Below, one piece after another: positions 46,768 through 56,215 of a stretch of DNA of 64,000 bases. The notes below the pieces were generated by a model, which saw only the letters and a list, made by a program, of their open reading frames with translations, had not been told where the DNA came from and made no database searches. How positions within the stretch are numbered: the stretch's first letter is position 1; each line of letters opens with the position of its first letter. The translations under genes and the position numbers were made by a program. The DNA is from Monoglobus pectinilyticus (lineage in GTDB: Bacteria > Bacillota > Clostridia > Monoglobales > Monoglobaceae): NCBI RefSeq assembly GCF_002874775.1, contig NZ_CP020991.1, forward strand, positions 310,001 through 374,000. Reading direction: 5' to 3'.

Positions 46768-46977
46768 ATGCCATACATCACAATAGAAGGCGGAGAATTA
46801 TCTCCATCACAAAAGGAAGACTTAATTAAACAAATTACTGAAGTCTCTTCGAAAATAATGAAAATACCTTCAGATTTTTTTATGGTCACAATAAAAGAAC
46901 TGCCGGATAATAACATTGGTATTGCCGGAAAAACAATAGACAAAGTAAAAGCAGAATATATAAAAAGTAATAAGTAA
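46768..46977 (+). CDS. 4-oxalocrotonate tautomerase-family protein
   Basis: 69 residues beginning MPYITIEGGELSPSQKEDLIKQITEV. The Pro after the initiator Met is the catalytic base of the family once Met is removed. Length and the late VTIKELPDNNIGIAGKTI strand match the small hexameric tautomerases. The natural substrate is unknown, as for most bacterial members. The ATG is preceded by AAAGGAG. Confidence 0.88.
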   Translation: MPYITIEGGELSPSQKEDLIKQITEVSSKIMKIPSDFFMVTIKELPDNNIGIAGKTIDKVKAEYIKSNK

Positions 46978-47016
46978 AAAGTTTTTATATTAAATATAAA
47001 GTATAAAGAGGATAAT

Positions 47017-47616
47017 ATGAAAAAAACTATACTATTTTTTGTTTTGGATAAGTACTCGGATTGGGAATCAGCATATGTTTCATGTTTAATAAATGCATTA
47101 GGTGAAAGTGAATATGCAATCAAAACTTTTTCGTTATCTAAAGAACCCGTAAAATCATTAGGCGGTTTTACATTAATTCCTGATTATGACTTAGCAACCG
47201 CACCTAAAGACTTTGAAGGATTAATATTAATTGGCGGAATGTCTTGGAGAACGGAATCTGCAAAAAAAGTAAAACCTTTTGTAAAAATAGCTTTTGAAAA
47301 CAAAAAAATTCTGGGAGGAATATGTGACGCCGCAGGATTTTTAGCTACAACTGGAGTGTTGAATAATATAAGACATACAGGAAATGATTTAAATGATATC
47401 AAACAATGGGCAGGAGATTCATATTCAGGAGAAGAAAAATATATTTTAGAACCTGCTATCTGTGATAAAAATATAATTACTGCCAACGGAACTGCGCCGC
47501 TGGAATTTGCTTTGGAAGTTTTAAAAGCCTTGAAAGTGGCTCCTGAACAGAAAATACTCGAATGGTATAATTTTCACAAATACGGGTTTTATGAAGCCCC
47601 AATGCCTGAAATATAA
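47017..47616 (+). CDS. DJ-1/PfpI-family protein (class I glutamine amidotransferase fold)
   Basis: 199 residues. The nucleophile elbow is ILGGICDAAGFLATTGVL, with Cys in the usual GIC[DGH]AA context, and GLILIGGMSWRTES precedes it. Homologues include proteases, glyoxalase-like and protective chaperones, as well as transcription factor pieces; here no extra domain is present. It is 39 bases after the tautomerase gene and 12 bases before a Nudix gene, which suggests a small stress or housekeeping operon. Confidence 0.85.
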   Translation: MKKTILFFVLDKYSDWESAYVSCLINALGESEYAIKTFSLSKEPVKSLGGFTLIPDYDLATAPKDFEGLILIGGMSWRTESAKKVKPFVKIAFENKKILGGICDAAGFLATTGVLNNIRHTGNDLNDIKQWAGDSYSGEEKYILEPAICDKNIITANGTAPLEFALEVLKALKVAPEQKILEWYNFHKYGFYEAPMPEI

Positions 47617-47628
47617 TCGGAGGAAAAT

Positions 47629-48123
47629 ATGAAGAAAAAAGATATTTTATTCAAACAGGATGATTTTATATTTTCCTACCGTGCAGCAGGGATACTTGTT
47701 CACAATAATAAAATTTTAATGCAGAAATCTAAAAATGATGACGGATACTCATTTATCGGCGGGCATGTCTCATCATGCGAAACTTCTGAGGAAGCGTTGA
47801 AAAGAGAATATATGGAGGAACTGCATGCTGATATAAATATTAATAATTTATTCGCTATTGGTGAAGTCTTTTTTCCGTGGAAATCAAAATCTTGCCACCA
47901 AATTAGTTTATATTATAAGGTTGAGCTAAAGAATTTATCTGACATTCAGCTTAATGGAACTTTTCCCGGATATGATGAGCTTAACGGAAAACGGTATGAC
48001 TTGGATTTTTGCTGGCTTGATTTAAACACTTTAAATGCTGTAAAAGTTTATCCAGTAGAATTGGTTCCGTATATAATAGAAAACTCTAACAATGTTGTAC
48101 ATTTTATAAGCCGGCAATTATAG
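47629..48123 (+). CDS. Nudix hydrolase
   Basis: 164 residues. The Nudix box reads GGHVSSCETSEEALKREYMEEL, matching Gx5Ex7REUxEE, although the final Gly is replaced (HAD). Substrates are nucleoside diphosphates linked to another group; the specificity cannot be told here. The ATG follows GGAGGA. A strong terminator lies 33 bases after the stop. Confidence 0.88.
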   Translation: MKKKDILFKQDDFIFSYRAAGILVHNNKILMQKSKNDDGYSFIGGHVSSCETSEEALKREYMEELHADININNLFAIGEVFFPWKSKSCHQISLYYKVELKNLSDIQLNGTFPGYDELNGKRYDLDFCWLDLNTLNAVKVYPVELVPYIIENSNNVVHFISRQL

Positions 48124-48156
48124 GGTGAGTTAAATTAAACTTATAATATTAATACA

Positions 48157-48199
48157 CATTATGTATTTGATATATTGATAGTAAATACATAATGTTTTT
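48157..48199 (+). terminator. Terminator after the Nudix gene
   Basis: Perfect 12-bp stem CATTATGTATTT (48157-48168) with AAATACATAATG (48183-48194) followed by TTTTTG and TTT. Confidence 0.85.
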
Positions 48200-48519
48200 G
48201 TTTATAAAATTGACTGTAATAAACTATCTATTTCAAAAATATTACGAAAAACGGTGCTCTTTTCATGGTTAAAAGCCTGAGGACAGCGCTGTTTTCTCAC
48301 AATTATAGAGTTTTTTGTGTGATTTGCTATAATGGCTTTGTTTCTTTAAAGCCACTTTTTATTATTTAACAGGATTAATATTCAACTTTATTGGTTCAAT
48401 AATATTAGTTTTATATAATCAACTTTATATATCCTAAATCTCATACCAAACAATTCAATTATTTTATTATATTTAAATATCTAATATCTGTTTGACTGTA
48501 AAACATAACAAAATAACTA
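48200..48519. other. Non-coding stretch before the pectate lyase promoter
   Basis: With the flanks this makes a 461-base gap between genes. It holds a near-palindrome centred on ACAGCGCTGT (48283-48292) with outer TGAG/CTCA (48278-48281, 48296-48299), and a short hairpin GGCTTT/AAAGCC (about 48334-48352) followed by ACTTTTTA. I recognise no known riboswitch or RNA gene and no open frame with a ribosome site. Confidence 0.4.
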
Positions 48520-48548
48520 TTGTTTTACCTTAAGTATTATGATAAAAT
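48520..48548 (+). promoter_or_regulatory. Candidate promoter of the pectate lyase gene
   Basis: TTGTTT (48520-48525), 17-base spacer, TAAAAT (48543-48548) with extended-minus-10 TG (48540-48541). An overlapping TATAAT (TTAAGT at minus 35) is a second possibility. Confidence 0.45.
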
Positions 48549-48584
48549 GAAGTATAATAATTTCAATTTTTAGGAGTGGACAAT

Positions 48585-51302
48585 ATGAAGATTAAAAGAT
48601 TGCTTGCCGGACTCACTGCAGCGTGTATGATTACTGCAATAACTCCGGTCTTCGCGAAAAATGATTTAACTCTCTATGACGGACAAGTTTCTGTTGAGGC
48701 AGCAACAAAAAACGGACTTCTTGCCTTTCCAGGCGCTGAGGGCGGCGGAAAATACACAACCGGTGCTAGAGGAGTCGAAAACCCTGAAATTTACCATGTC
48801 ACCAACTTAAATGAAAATGGTGCCGGTTCTTTTGCTGACGCAGTCTCTCAGCCTGGAAGAATTATTGTTTTTGATGTAAGCGGCACTATAAATTTAAGCA
48901 ACACATTAAATATACCTAGCAACAACTTAACTATACTTGGTCAAACCGCCCCGGGCGACGGAATAACTTTTGCAGGTTCTGATCTCCTCTTATCCCACGG
49001 TGTTTCAAACGTTATTTTGAGATATCTTAAAATTCGTCCTACTGATGACAATGAGGGTGAACCCGACGGCTTGGGCGGAAGATGGAACCATGATATAATT
49101 ATAGACCACTGCAGTGTTAGCTGGAGCGTGGACGAAATGCTGACTTTATATGCCGGCTCCAGTGAAAAAACTGAGTATACCCCGTCAACCAACATAACTA
49201 TGCAAAATACAATTGGTGCCGAAAGTTTAAGAATGTCTGACCATTTTAAGGGCGCTCATGGATACGGAGCAATTTGGGGCGGCGGTCTTGCAAGCTATCA
49301 TCACAATTTGCTTGCTCATCATGACAGCCGAAGTCCAAGAATGGATAGAGAGCTTGTATCTACAGATGTTAGGAATAATATAATTTATGACTGGGGCACT
49401 ACAAATTCAGCCTACGGTGCCGAACCATATTCTTATAATTATATTAAATCTTTGGATAATCCTGAAAAATATCCTATTGTTTCTAAGAATCCATCAAACG
49501 TAAATTGGGTTAATAACTATTATAAATTTGGCCCCGGCACAAAAGAAAATTTAAGAAGCCGAATTTATGATATATCAAATGATATTCCTGAAATAACAAA
49601 AGCAAATTTCTTTATTAATGGAAATTATGTAACCGGCAATGACGAAGTTACATCTGATAACTGGAAAGGGATAAATTTCCCAGAAAAAGCTGAAAAATTA
49701 TCATCTCCTGTTAATATGGATATTTATGATATAAAAACTCAAACTGCACAAGAAGCATATGAGCAAGTTCTCGCTGAATCAGGCGCAACGCTGCCGAAAC
49801 GTGATAGTATAGATGCAAGAGTGGTTGCTGATGTAAAAAATGGAACGGGACGAATAATAAATAATGCAAACGAAGTTGGCGGTATTATTAAAACTGAAAA
49901 TATTAGCCGTGTGTTTGAGATACCAAGTGATTGGAAAACTTCAAACAATATGGGAACAGCCAAAGAAACCGATATTATTAAAAGTGGAAAATGGACCGGT
50001 TATACCTGGATTGAGGCATATGTAAATGATTGGACTGAAAAACAGCCAAATCCTGAAAATCCTGACATTATAGTTACTGAACCCGCTATACAATCTCTAA
50101 GTGATGAGATTAACGGGCATAAAATAGAAAATGGAAACTGGGCTGTTTTATTTGACAACGAACAATTAAGTTATAAAGCTATAGGTCTCCCTCCCAAAAA
50201 CTCTGATACCAGTGTTGTAAAAATGGAACTCTATGACGGTGCAGAATTAATTAAGACATATGACAATTCTGCAGAAATAAACGATTCAATCTCTCTTGCT
50301 CCAGGAATACATTATTTGAGTTCTAAAGCATATAATAATAAAAATGAATCAACACAAAGTCCTACGTCAATTGTATACGTTAAATCTTCCTCTGATTTCG
50401 GAACCTTTGAACATACGCAAATTGGAAAGCCTTCTTTTGACGGAAAGGGCGGCTCTTCAATGGATATTGATGGAACCTATACAATAAGCGGAAGCGGACT
50501 TATTGGCGGTACAGAAGATTCATGTGATTTTATGTATAAACAGGTTACAGGTGACTTTGATATAACGGCTAAAATTGTTGACATACCAAAATATGAGAAT
50601 GGTCAAATAAGCGGTTTAATGTTACGTGAAAGCTTAGACAACGGTTCAAAAATGGCAATGCTGGCAGACGGATGGTTAAAATATGGCGAAAACGTAAGAG
50701 CAGTTTATCGTGCTGGTGAAAATCAAAACGCTGAAACTTCGTTTTTTAAAAAGGCTGACGGTTCGGTTCTTGATAATGCAGGTTCTTATGATACATCTAA
50801 AGAAGAATGCAGAGTTCCACAATATATGAGAATGCAGAGAACTGGAAACACGATAACATTATCCGTTTCAGATGACGGAAAAGATTGGACGAATAATCCA
50901 AGACAGCCACAGTCGATAGAAATTCCAGGATTATCTGATACTATATATGTTGGTATTGCTACTGATTCAATCCAAGGCGTTCCTGTAAAAGACTATTTTT
51001 CACAGGCTAAGTACAGCAATATAATTTTAAATGGAAATACGGACGCATTGAATGAACTTTATTATTTAAACAATCCTGTTATAAATGGTAATAATGTTAA
51101 AGCCAGTATCATAAATAAGGGAGAGACTGCATTTTTTATTGCCGCGTCATATGATAAAAACGGTAATGTTTTAGATGCCGAACTCAGAGAAGTAAAAGGG
51201 CAAGAATCCCCGACAGAAATAAATATAACACTTTCACCTGATAATGGAACTGTTAAAGCATTTTTATGGTCAAATAATTTTGAAACTTGCATAATGAAAT
51301 AA
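48585..51302 (+). CDS. Secreted pectate lyase with C-terminal carbohydrate-binding-like domains
   Basis: 905 residues. Signal peptide about 1-25 (LLAGLTAACMITAITPVFA). The catalytic beta-helix (about 45-400) opens with LLAFPGAEGGGKYTTGARG, then VYHVTNLNENGAGSFADAV-like and SGTINL, LTILGQTAPGDGI and IDHCSVSWSVDE, close to PL1-type pectate lyases. The middle is a beta-sandwich (about 520-605). The C-terminal 200 residues resemble a DUF1349/laminin-type jelly roll (VTGDFDITAKIV, ISGLMLRESLDNGSKM), often carbohydrate-binding. It lacks SLH repeats, so it is released or held by other means. ATG 48585 has AGGAG 8 bases upstream. Confidence 0.88.
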   Translation: MKIKRLLAGLTAACMITAITPVFAKNDLTLYDGQVSVEAATKNGLLAFPGAEGGGKYTTGARGVENPEIYHVTNLNENGAGSFADAVSQPGRIIVFDVSGTINLSNTLNIPSNNLTILGQTAPGDGITFAGSDLLLSHGVSNVILRYLKIRPTDDNEGEPDGLGGRWNHDIIIDHCSVSWSVDEMLTLYAGSSEKTEYTPSTNITMQNTIGAESLRMSDHFKGAHGYGAIWGGGLASYHHNLLAHHDSRSPRMDRELVSTDVRNNIIYDWGTTNSAYGAEPYSYNYIKSLDNPEKYPIVSKNPSNVNWVNNYYKFGPGTKENLRSRIYDISNDIPEITKANFFINGNYVTGNDEVTSDNWKGINFPEKAEKLSSPVNMDIYDIKTQTAQEAYEQVLAESGATLPKRDSIDARVVADVKNGTGRIINNANEVGGIIKTENISRVFEIPSDWKTSNNMGTAKETDIIKSGKWTGYTWIEAYVNDWTEKQPNPENPDIIVTEPAIQSLSDEINGHKIENGNWAVLFDNEQLSYKAIGLPPKNSDTSVVKMELYDGAELIKTYDNSAEINDSISLAPGIHYLSSKAYNNKNESTQSPTSIVYVKSSSDFGTFEHTQIGKPSFDGKGGSSMDIDGTYTISGSGLIGGTEDSCDFMYKQVTGDFDITAKIVDIPKYENGQISGLMLRESLDNGSKMAMLADGWLKYGENVRAVYRAGENQNAETSFFKKADGSVLDNAGSYDTSKEECRVPQYMRMQRTGNTITLSVSDDGKDWTNNPRQPQSIEIPGLSDTIYVGIATDSIQGVPVKDYFSQAKYSNIILNGNTDALNELYYLNNPVINGNNVKASIINKGETAFFIAASYDKNGNVLDAELREVKGQESPTEINITLSPDNGTVKAFLWSNNFETCIMK

Positions 51303-51360
51303 CTACAAATAAAAAATAATATATAGCTAAACTTATTAGAATCAGAAAAAACATAAACTA

Positions 51361-51406
51361 AAAAAAGAGTTCTTATGGTAAAATAAAACCATAGGAGCTC
51401 TTTTTT
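51361..51406. terminator. Bidirectional terminator between pectate lyase and GrpB-family genes
   Basis: AAAAAAGAG and TATGGT pair with ACCATA and CTCTTTTTT around an 8-base loop, with minor mismatches, and a T run on each strand. It lies midway between convergent genes. Confidence 0.8.
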
Positions 51407-51449
51407 ATACTGCACGTACATATTTTGTATGGTTCATAACTTATTTCTC

Positions 51450-52028
51450 TTAATTTTTTACTCCATATTTATTCCCATACACATTCTTCGCTTTATCAGT
51501 ATAGTAATTTACAAACTCAGTTTTGCTTTCTGTGTATGCGTCTCTATTATTTTCATAACGTTTCCATAAATTTAGTTTTAGCTTTTCATATAATTTTGCA
51601 ATATCCTCATTTTCTATTAAATAATCTCTAAAATACAACTCGTCATTATCTCCAAAACGCCTTAAATGTAAATGAAACACTTTATCTGCAAATCCGCACG
51701 CAGTATAGCCCTTGTTAAATGACATGCGAGCAATACTTTCTGACATACATATATAATCATTTTCAACTAATATTTTCTTAATATAATTAAATTTGCATTC
51801 ATTTGTTGTTTCTAATAATATATCAATAATTGGCTTAGCTTGAATTGTTTCAATAGATGTACTGCCGATATGACTTATTCTTTTAATATAGCCATACGGT
51901 AATATTTTTAAGATATTCTGTTTTTCATCCTCGTACCAATTTTTCCAATATAATTTATGCCCAGTTAAATAAATAGGAAACAATTGCCACAATTTCTCAA
52001 GCGGCATATTAGATAAATCTATAGGCAA
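51450..52028 (-). CDS. GrpB/UPF0157-family protein
   Basis: About 192 residues, with the nucleotidyltransferase-like core RISHIGSTSIETIQAKPIIDILLE and later FHLHLRRFGDNDELYFRDYLIEN, the GrpB family signature. The family is predicted to transfer nucleotides (sometimes fused to CoaE), but function is unproven. I chose a TTG start at 52028, after GGTGGTGAT, giving MPIDLSNMPLEKLWQLFPI, the family's normal start; an in-frame 52049 start is possible. It follows fbp on the same strand by 42 bases. Confidence 0.82.
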   Translation of the reverse strand: MPIDLSNMPLEKLWQLFPIYLTGHKLYWKNWYEDEKQNILKILPYGYIKRISHIGSTSIETIQAKPIIDILLETTNECKFNYIKKILVENDYICMSESIARMSFNKGYTACGFADKVFHLHLRRFGDNDELYFRDYLIENEDIAKLYEKLKLNLWKRYENNRDAYTESKTEFVNYYTDKAKNVYGNKYGVKN

Positions 52029-52070
52029 AATAATCACCACCAACAACATTTCATAAAATTTTTATAAAAT

Positions 52071-54059
52071 TTACTGAGCCTGCTTTATTGTTCCGTCTCT
52101 ATAAGCTTCAAGCAAATCTTCCAAATCTTTAATTTGTTCTTTTATTACCTCACCCTCATCAATATCCGCCACCATTTTCCTCTTTCCCGCTTTTTCCAAA
52201 ACTACTGTTTTAGAGTGTATATCAAGTTCTTCCATAATAGCTTTTTGCTTTGATTCAAAAGGTTCATGCGATGTTAAAATAAGCCCGTGGGAATTATATA
52301 ATAAGGTGTAACCTGCTATACCGGTCTTTGGATGATATCCTTTTGAAAGGCCACCGTCTATAACAAATAACTTACCTCCGGCTTTTATCGGGCTCTGACC
52401 TTTTTTAATTTCAACAGGAACATGTCCGTTAATAATATGTGACATTGCAGGAGAAAGCCCAAATTCCTTAAGTATTTTTATACATATATCACGTTTTTCA
52501 ACGTTTGCATAATACGGATTCTTTTTTTCTATATGCAGTTTAGGCTCGTCAATAAAATATTGTTCAAAAGTAGTTATTTTGTCCTTACCAAACAGCGGAG
52601 ATTTCGGACCGCACCATAGATACCACAGCAAATCCTCAACATCGGAATGCTCACTAGTTCCATTCTTAACTTTCATGCCTTGTCTGACTTTTCTGTCTAT
52701 TTCATCAAATAGTTTTTTACCTCTAAGCTTTTTACCAAAAATATCAACTGTGGCAAAATTTCCGGAAGGCGTCATAGGAATACAGCCGTGAAACATCAAG
52801 TTAGAATTATAGCTGTTATAAATAGAACCTCTCTCACACATAAAATACATGTGTTTTTTTAGCCTTTCACTTGTCATAAACGCAGTTCTAAGTCTTTCCA
52901 TTACCTCTAATTCGTCATCAGTAAGTTCATACGGATTTTCCGGGTCAATTGTAGGAAAGTTTTTGTCAACAAGCTCATATTCCTTTCCGTCAATAATTAT
53001 TGTTCCCTTATCATAATCTATTTTATCTAATAAAAGTCGACCTTCCATTTTATACTCGGGATGACGCTTTATAACTTGTCCTTCAAGTTTAAATTGTATA
53101 ATTGTTATGGCCTTATGTATTTTAGAAATAAGTTTCTCATCATGTTTGCTATACTCAGTCACATCAATATGTCTTGGAATAAATTGTTCACAATCGTCTT
53201 CCGCATAGGCTTCCATTGCAAAAATCGCCAAAGGACGCACACTTATTCCATATTCTCCTTCAATAGTGTTCATATTATCAAATTTAGAACTGAGTCGTAT
53301 CACATTCGCTATACACGCCATGCTTCCAAATGAAGCTCCCATCCATTCTATATCATGATTGCCCCATTGTATATCCACGCTATGATGATTCATTAAAGTA
53401 TCCATTATTATAGGCGCACCGGGGCCGCGGTCATATATATCGCCTATTATATGAAGACGGGCTATAGCCAGTCTTTGAATTAGATTTGACATAGCAATAA
53501 TAAAAGCGTCAGCACGGCCTATTTTGATTATTGTTTCTACTATTTGTTTATAATACTCATTCTTATCCATTTCATAATCCTGAGAATGCAGCAGCTCGTC
53601 AATAATATATCCAAAACCTTCCGGAAGCGCCTTTCTAACAACTGAACGTGTATACTTTGAAGCGCTTACTTTACACACTTCAATAAGACGATGCAGTGTA
53701 AGGGTGTACCACTCGTCAAGGTCCTCAATATCTTCTTTTATAATTTCCAGTTTTTCTTCAGGATAATAAATCAAAGTCGCCAAAGACTTTCTTTCAGACT
53801 CAGGCAAAGTGTGCTCAAAAACCATATCTATTTTTGATTTTATTACACCGGACGCATTTTTTAAAATATGAATAAATGATTCATACTCTCCATGTATATC
53901 ACTTAAAAAATGTTCTGTCCCTTTTGGCAGATTTAGAATTGCGTTTAAATTTATAATTTCCTCAGACGCTTTTCTGATAGTCCCATAACGCATATGAAGA
54001 AGCTTTAAATATCTATAATCACGTTTTTCTCTATTGTTATCAGTTTTATCACTTTTCAT
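52071..54059 (-). CDS. fbp: Class III fructose-1,6-bisphosphatase
   Basis: Gluconeogenic FBPase of the Firmicute-specific class III, 662 residues. Calcineurin-like metallophosphatase motifs are present: FLSDIHGEYESF, IGDIYDRGPG, WGNHDIEWMGA, and late INGHVPVEIKKGQSP with VIDGGLSKGYH. The normal class III length is about 640-670. The start ATG at 54059 has no strong ribosome site (AAAAG only). It lies 77 bases after the V-ATPase operon and its terminator. Confidence 0.95.
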   Translation of the reverse strand: MKSDKTDNNREKRDYRYLKLLHMRYGTIRKASEEIINLNAILNLPKGTEHFLSDIHGEYESFIHILKNASGVIKSKIDMVFEHTLPESERKSLATLIYYPEEKLEIIKEDIEDLDEWYTLTLHRLIEVCKVSASKYTRSVVRKALPEGFGYIIDELLHSQDYEMDKNEYYKQIVETIIKIGRADAFIIAMSNLIQRLAIARLHIIGDIYDRGPGAPIIMDTLMNHHSVDIQWGNHDIEWMGASFGSMACIANVIRLSSKFDNMNTIEGEYGISVRPLAIFAMEAYAEDDCEQFIPRHIDVTEYSKHDEKLISKIHKAITIIQFKLEGQVIKRHPEYKMEGRLLLDKIDYDKGTIIIDGKEYELVDKNFPTIDPENPYELTDDELEVMERLRTAFMTSERLKKHMYFMCERGSIYNSYNSNLMFHGCIPMTPSGNFATVDIFGKKLRGKKLFDEIDRKVRQGMKVKNGTSEHSDVEDLLWYLWCGPKSPLFGKDKITTFEQYFIDEPKLHIEKKNPYYANVEKRDICIKILKEFGLSPAMSHIINGHVPVEIKKGQSPIKAGGKLFVIDGGLSKGYHPKTGIAGYTLLYNSHGLILTSHEPFESKQKAIMEELDIHSKTVVLEKAGKRKMVADIDEGEVIKEQIKDLEDLLEAYRDGTIKQAQ

Positions 54060-54128
54060 AAAACAAAAACCATACGGAATTATCCGCTTTTCCTTTCGTA
54101 ATAATTAAATGTCCAATATGCGGCAAAA

Positions 54129-54149
54129 GGTGCTTATTAAGTAAGCACC
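54129..54149 (-). terminator. Terminator of the V-ATPase operon
   Basis: Perfect 8-bp stem GGTGCTTA/TAAGCACC with a 5-base loop; the ntpD stop codon lies in the loop. TTTT follows on the minus strand. The short T run suggests partial read-through towards fbp. Confidence 0.6.
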
Positions 54150-54823
54150 TCTATTCCTTTTTCCTCTGCGGCGCGTCTTGCCTCTATTGCTTCTTTCAGC
54201 ATCATATCTTTAACTTTCATAAGTCTGATTTGGGTTGAACGCTCATTCTCATCAAGTTTCATAGTGATATATTTTATTTGACGCTGATATTCTGGTATCA
54301 TAACGTGTTCAAGAGCATTTACACGCCTTCTTGTCTTTTCAATTTCATCCGCCATTAGCTGACACGATTTTTCACATTCAGCAAGCTTCAGCATATCCGG
54401 AAAAACAGAGTTCAGAGATGCTACCGCATCATCTAAATCTCCCGAAGTAAATGCAAAACCATATGAATAAATATCATTCTCAGCCGGGGTTCTTGTCTGA
54501 TAATCAAAGACAGGTATTTCAACACTCATAACATTCTGCTTAGACACATTAACTGAAACCGACTGCTTAGGCGCCAATAAAGCGGTCTTTAAAGCGGGAT
54601 CATTCATAACGGCAGCCGCAAGCACAAATTTCTTATTTGCTTCCTCTATTCCTTTTTCAACCTTCTCACGCAGCTCCTTATTAAACCGTACCAAGTCAAG
54701 AAAACGCCGCATAAGTTCATCACGTTTATCCTTTAACAGTTTGTGACCTCTAAGAGCTGTTACCAGCTTTTTCTTTAGCCGTGTAAGCTCCATTCTGGTT
54801 GGATTTACTTGTGTCATTGCCAT
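54137..54823 (-). CDS. ntpD: V-type ATPase subunit D (central rotor shaft)
   Basis: 228 residues, long coiled-coil N- and C-terminal helices (NPTRMELTRLKKKLVTALRGHKLLKDKRDELMRRFL and RRRVNALEHVMIPEYQRQIKYI) around a short middle region, as in the rotor shaft that turns in the A3B3 ring. ATG 54823 has GGAGG 7 bases upstream. It is the last gene of the operon. Confidence 0.96.
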   Translation of the reverse strand: MAMTQVNPTRMELTRLKKKLVTALRGHKLLKDKRDELMRRFLDLVRFNKELREKVEKGIEEANKKFVLAAAVMNDPALKTALLAPKQSVSVNVSKQNVMSVEIPVFDYQTRTPAENDIYSYGFAFTSGDLDDAVASLNSVFPDMLKLAECEKSCQLMADEIEKTRRRVNALEHVMIPEYQRQIKYITMKLDENERSTQIRLMKVKDMMLKEAIEARRAAEEKGIEVLT

Positions 54824-54834
54824 ATGAATTCCTC

Positions 54835-56214
54835 CTAACTCTTTTCTTCCTCATAATATTTGTCAAGAAATTCATCTTTAATTCTCTTTAACTCGCTTCT
54901 CGGCAAAATTGACAAAAGCGACCATCCAATACTTAATGTCTCCTCAATATCACGGTTTGTTTGATATCCCTGCGAAACATATTTTTTCTCAAATTCATCA
55001 GCAAACTTTGCATACTTTTTATCTATATCAGTTAACGCGGCCTCGCCTAAAATAACCATAAGTTCTTTAGCGTCTTTTCCTCTTGCATACGCTGCAAACA
55101 ACTGATTCATAGTATCTGCGTGATCACGTCTTGTCTTGCCTTCTCCTATACCCTTATCTTTCAAACGTGAAAGCGATGGAAGCACGTCTATAGGCGGCAT
55201 AATATTTTTTCTGTATAATTCACGGGATAATATTATCTGACCTTCAGTAATATACCCTGTAAGATCAGGAATAGGATGAGTCTTGTCATCCTCCGGCATT
55301 GTAAGAATAGGTATCATCGTTATTGACCCCTTTTTACCTCTCTGCCGTCCGGCTCTTTCATATATTGTAGCAAGGTCAGTATACATATATCCTGGATATC
55401 CGCGTCGTCCAGGCACTTCTTTTCTTGCTGCACTGACCTCTCTTAAGGCGTCAGCATAATTTGTAATGTCAGTCAGGATAACCAAAACGTGCATATCCTT
55501 TTCAAAAGCCAAATATTCTGCCGCTGTCAGCGCCATACGCGGAGTTGCAATACGTTCAACAGCAGGGTCGTTAGCCAAATTTACAAACATAACGGTTCTG
55601 TCAATTGCTCCGGTTTCTTTAAAACTTTCAACAAAAAAGTTAGATTCCTCAAAAGTTATACCCATAGCTGCAAAAACAACCGCGAACTGCTCATTCTTTC
55701 CTTTTACAGTCGCCTGTCTGGCAATCTGTGCCGCCAGCTGCGCATGCGGAAGTCCGCTTGCAGAAAATATTGGAAGTTTTTGTCCTCTTACAAGAGTGTT
55801 AAGTCCATCTATAGCAGAAATACCAGTTTGAATAAACTCCTCAGGATAATTTCTGGCAGCCGGATTCATAGGAAGACCATTTATGTCCATTCTTTTGTCA
55901 GGCAATATTTCAGGACCATTATCAATGGGACGGCCAAGCCCGTCAAAAACTCTGCCCAGCATATCTTCAGAGACACCAAGCTCCATGCTTCTTCCCAAAA
56001 ATCTTACCTTACTTGTTGATAAATTTATTCCCGTTGAAGGCTCAAACAATTGTACCATAGCGTCACTGCCGTCAATTTCCAAAACTTTACAGCGGCGTTT
56101 CTCGCCGCTGGATAATATGATTTCACCCAAGTCATTATAGTTAACATTTTCCACACCGCGCACCAGCATAAGAGGGCCGGCAACTTCTTCAATGGTTCTA
56201 TATTCCTTTGGCAT
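54835..56214 (-). CDS. ntpB: V-type ATPase subunit B
   Basis: 459 residues, the non-catalytic subunit of the A3B3 ring. It has the ATPase fold but the P-loop is replaced ([21 protein letters not shown]). [31 protein letters not shown] contains the arginine-bearing region that reaches the catalytic site. It starts 2 bases... immediately after ntpA, with 1 base between stop and start, and 11 bases lie between it and ntpD. Confidence 0.97.
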   Translation of the reverse strand: MPKEYRTIEEVAGPLMLVRGVENVNYNDLGEIILSSGEKRRCKVLEIDGSDAMVQLFEPSTGINLSTSKVRFLGRSMELGVSEDMLGRVFDGLGRPIDNGPEILPDKRMDINGLPMNPAARNYPEEFIQTGISAIDGLNTLVRGQKLPIFSASGLPHAQLAAQIARQATVKGKNEQFAVVFAAMGITFEESNFFVESFKETGAIDRTVMFVNLANDPAVERIATPRMALTAAEYLAFEKDMHVLVILTDITNYADALREVSAARKEVPGRRGYPGYMYTDLATIYERAGRQRGKKGSITMIPILTMPEDDKTHPIPDLTGYITEGQIILSRELYRKNIMPPIDVLPSLSRLKDKGIGEGKTRRDHADTMNQLFAAYARGKDAKELMVILGEAALTDIDKKYAKFADEFEKKYVSQGYQTNRDIEETLSIGWSLLSILPRSELKRIKDEFLDKYYEEEKS

Positions 56215-56215
56215 A

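Noticed and set aside
48200-48360. Possible known riboswitch before the pectate lyase gene
   Set aside because: I compared it by eye with cobalamin, FMN, TPP, SAM, purine, c-di-GMP and THF consensus elements and found no match; only a palindrome and a small hairpin remain.
54061-54136. fbp as part of the V-ATPase operon
   Set aside because: A terminator hairpin sits on the ntpD stop, and the gap to fbp is 77 bases; co-transcription is possible only through read-through.
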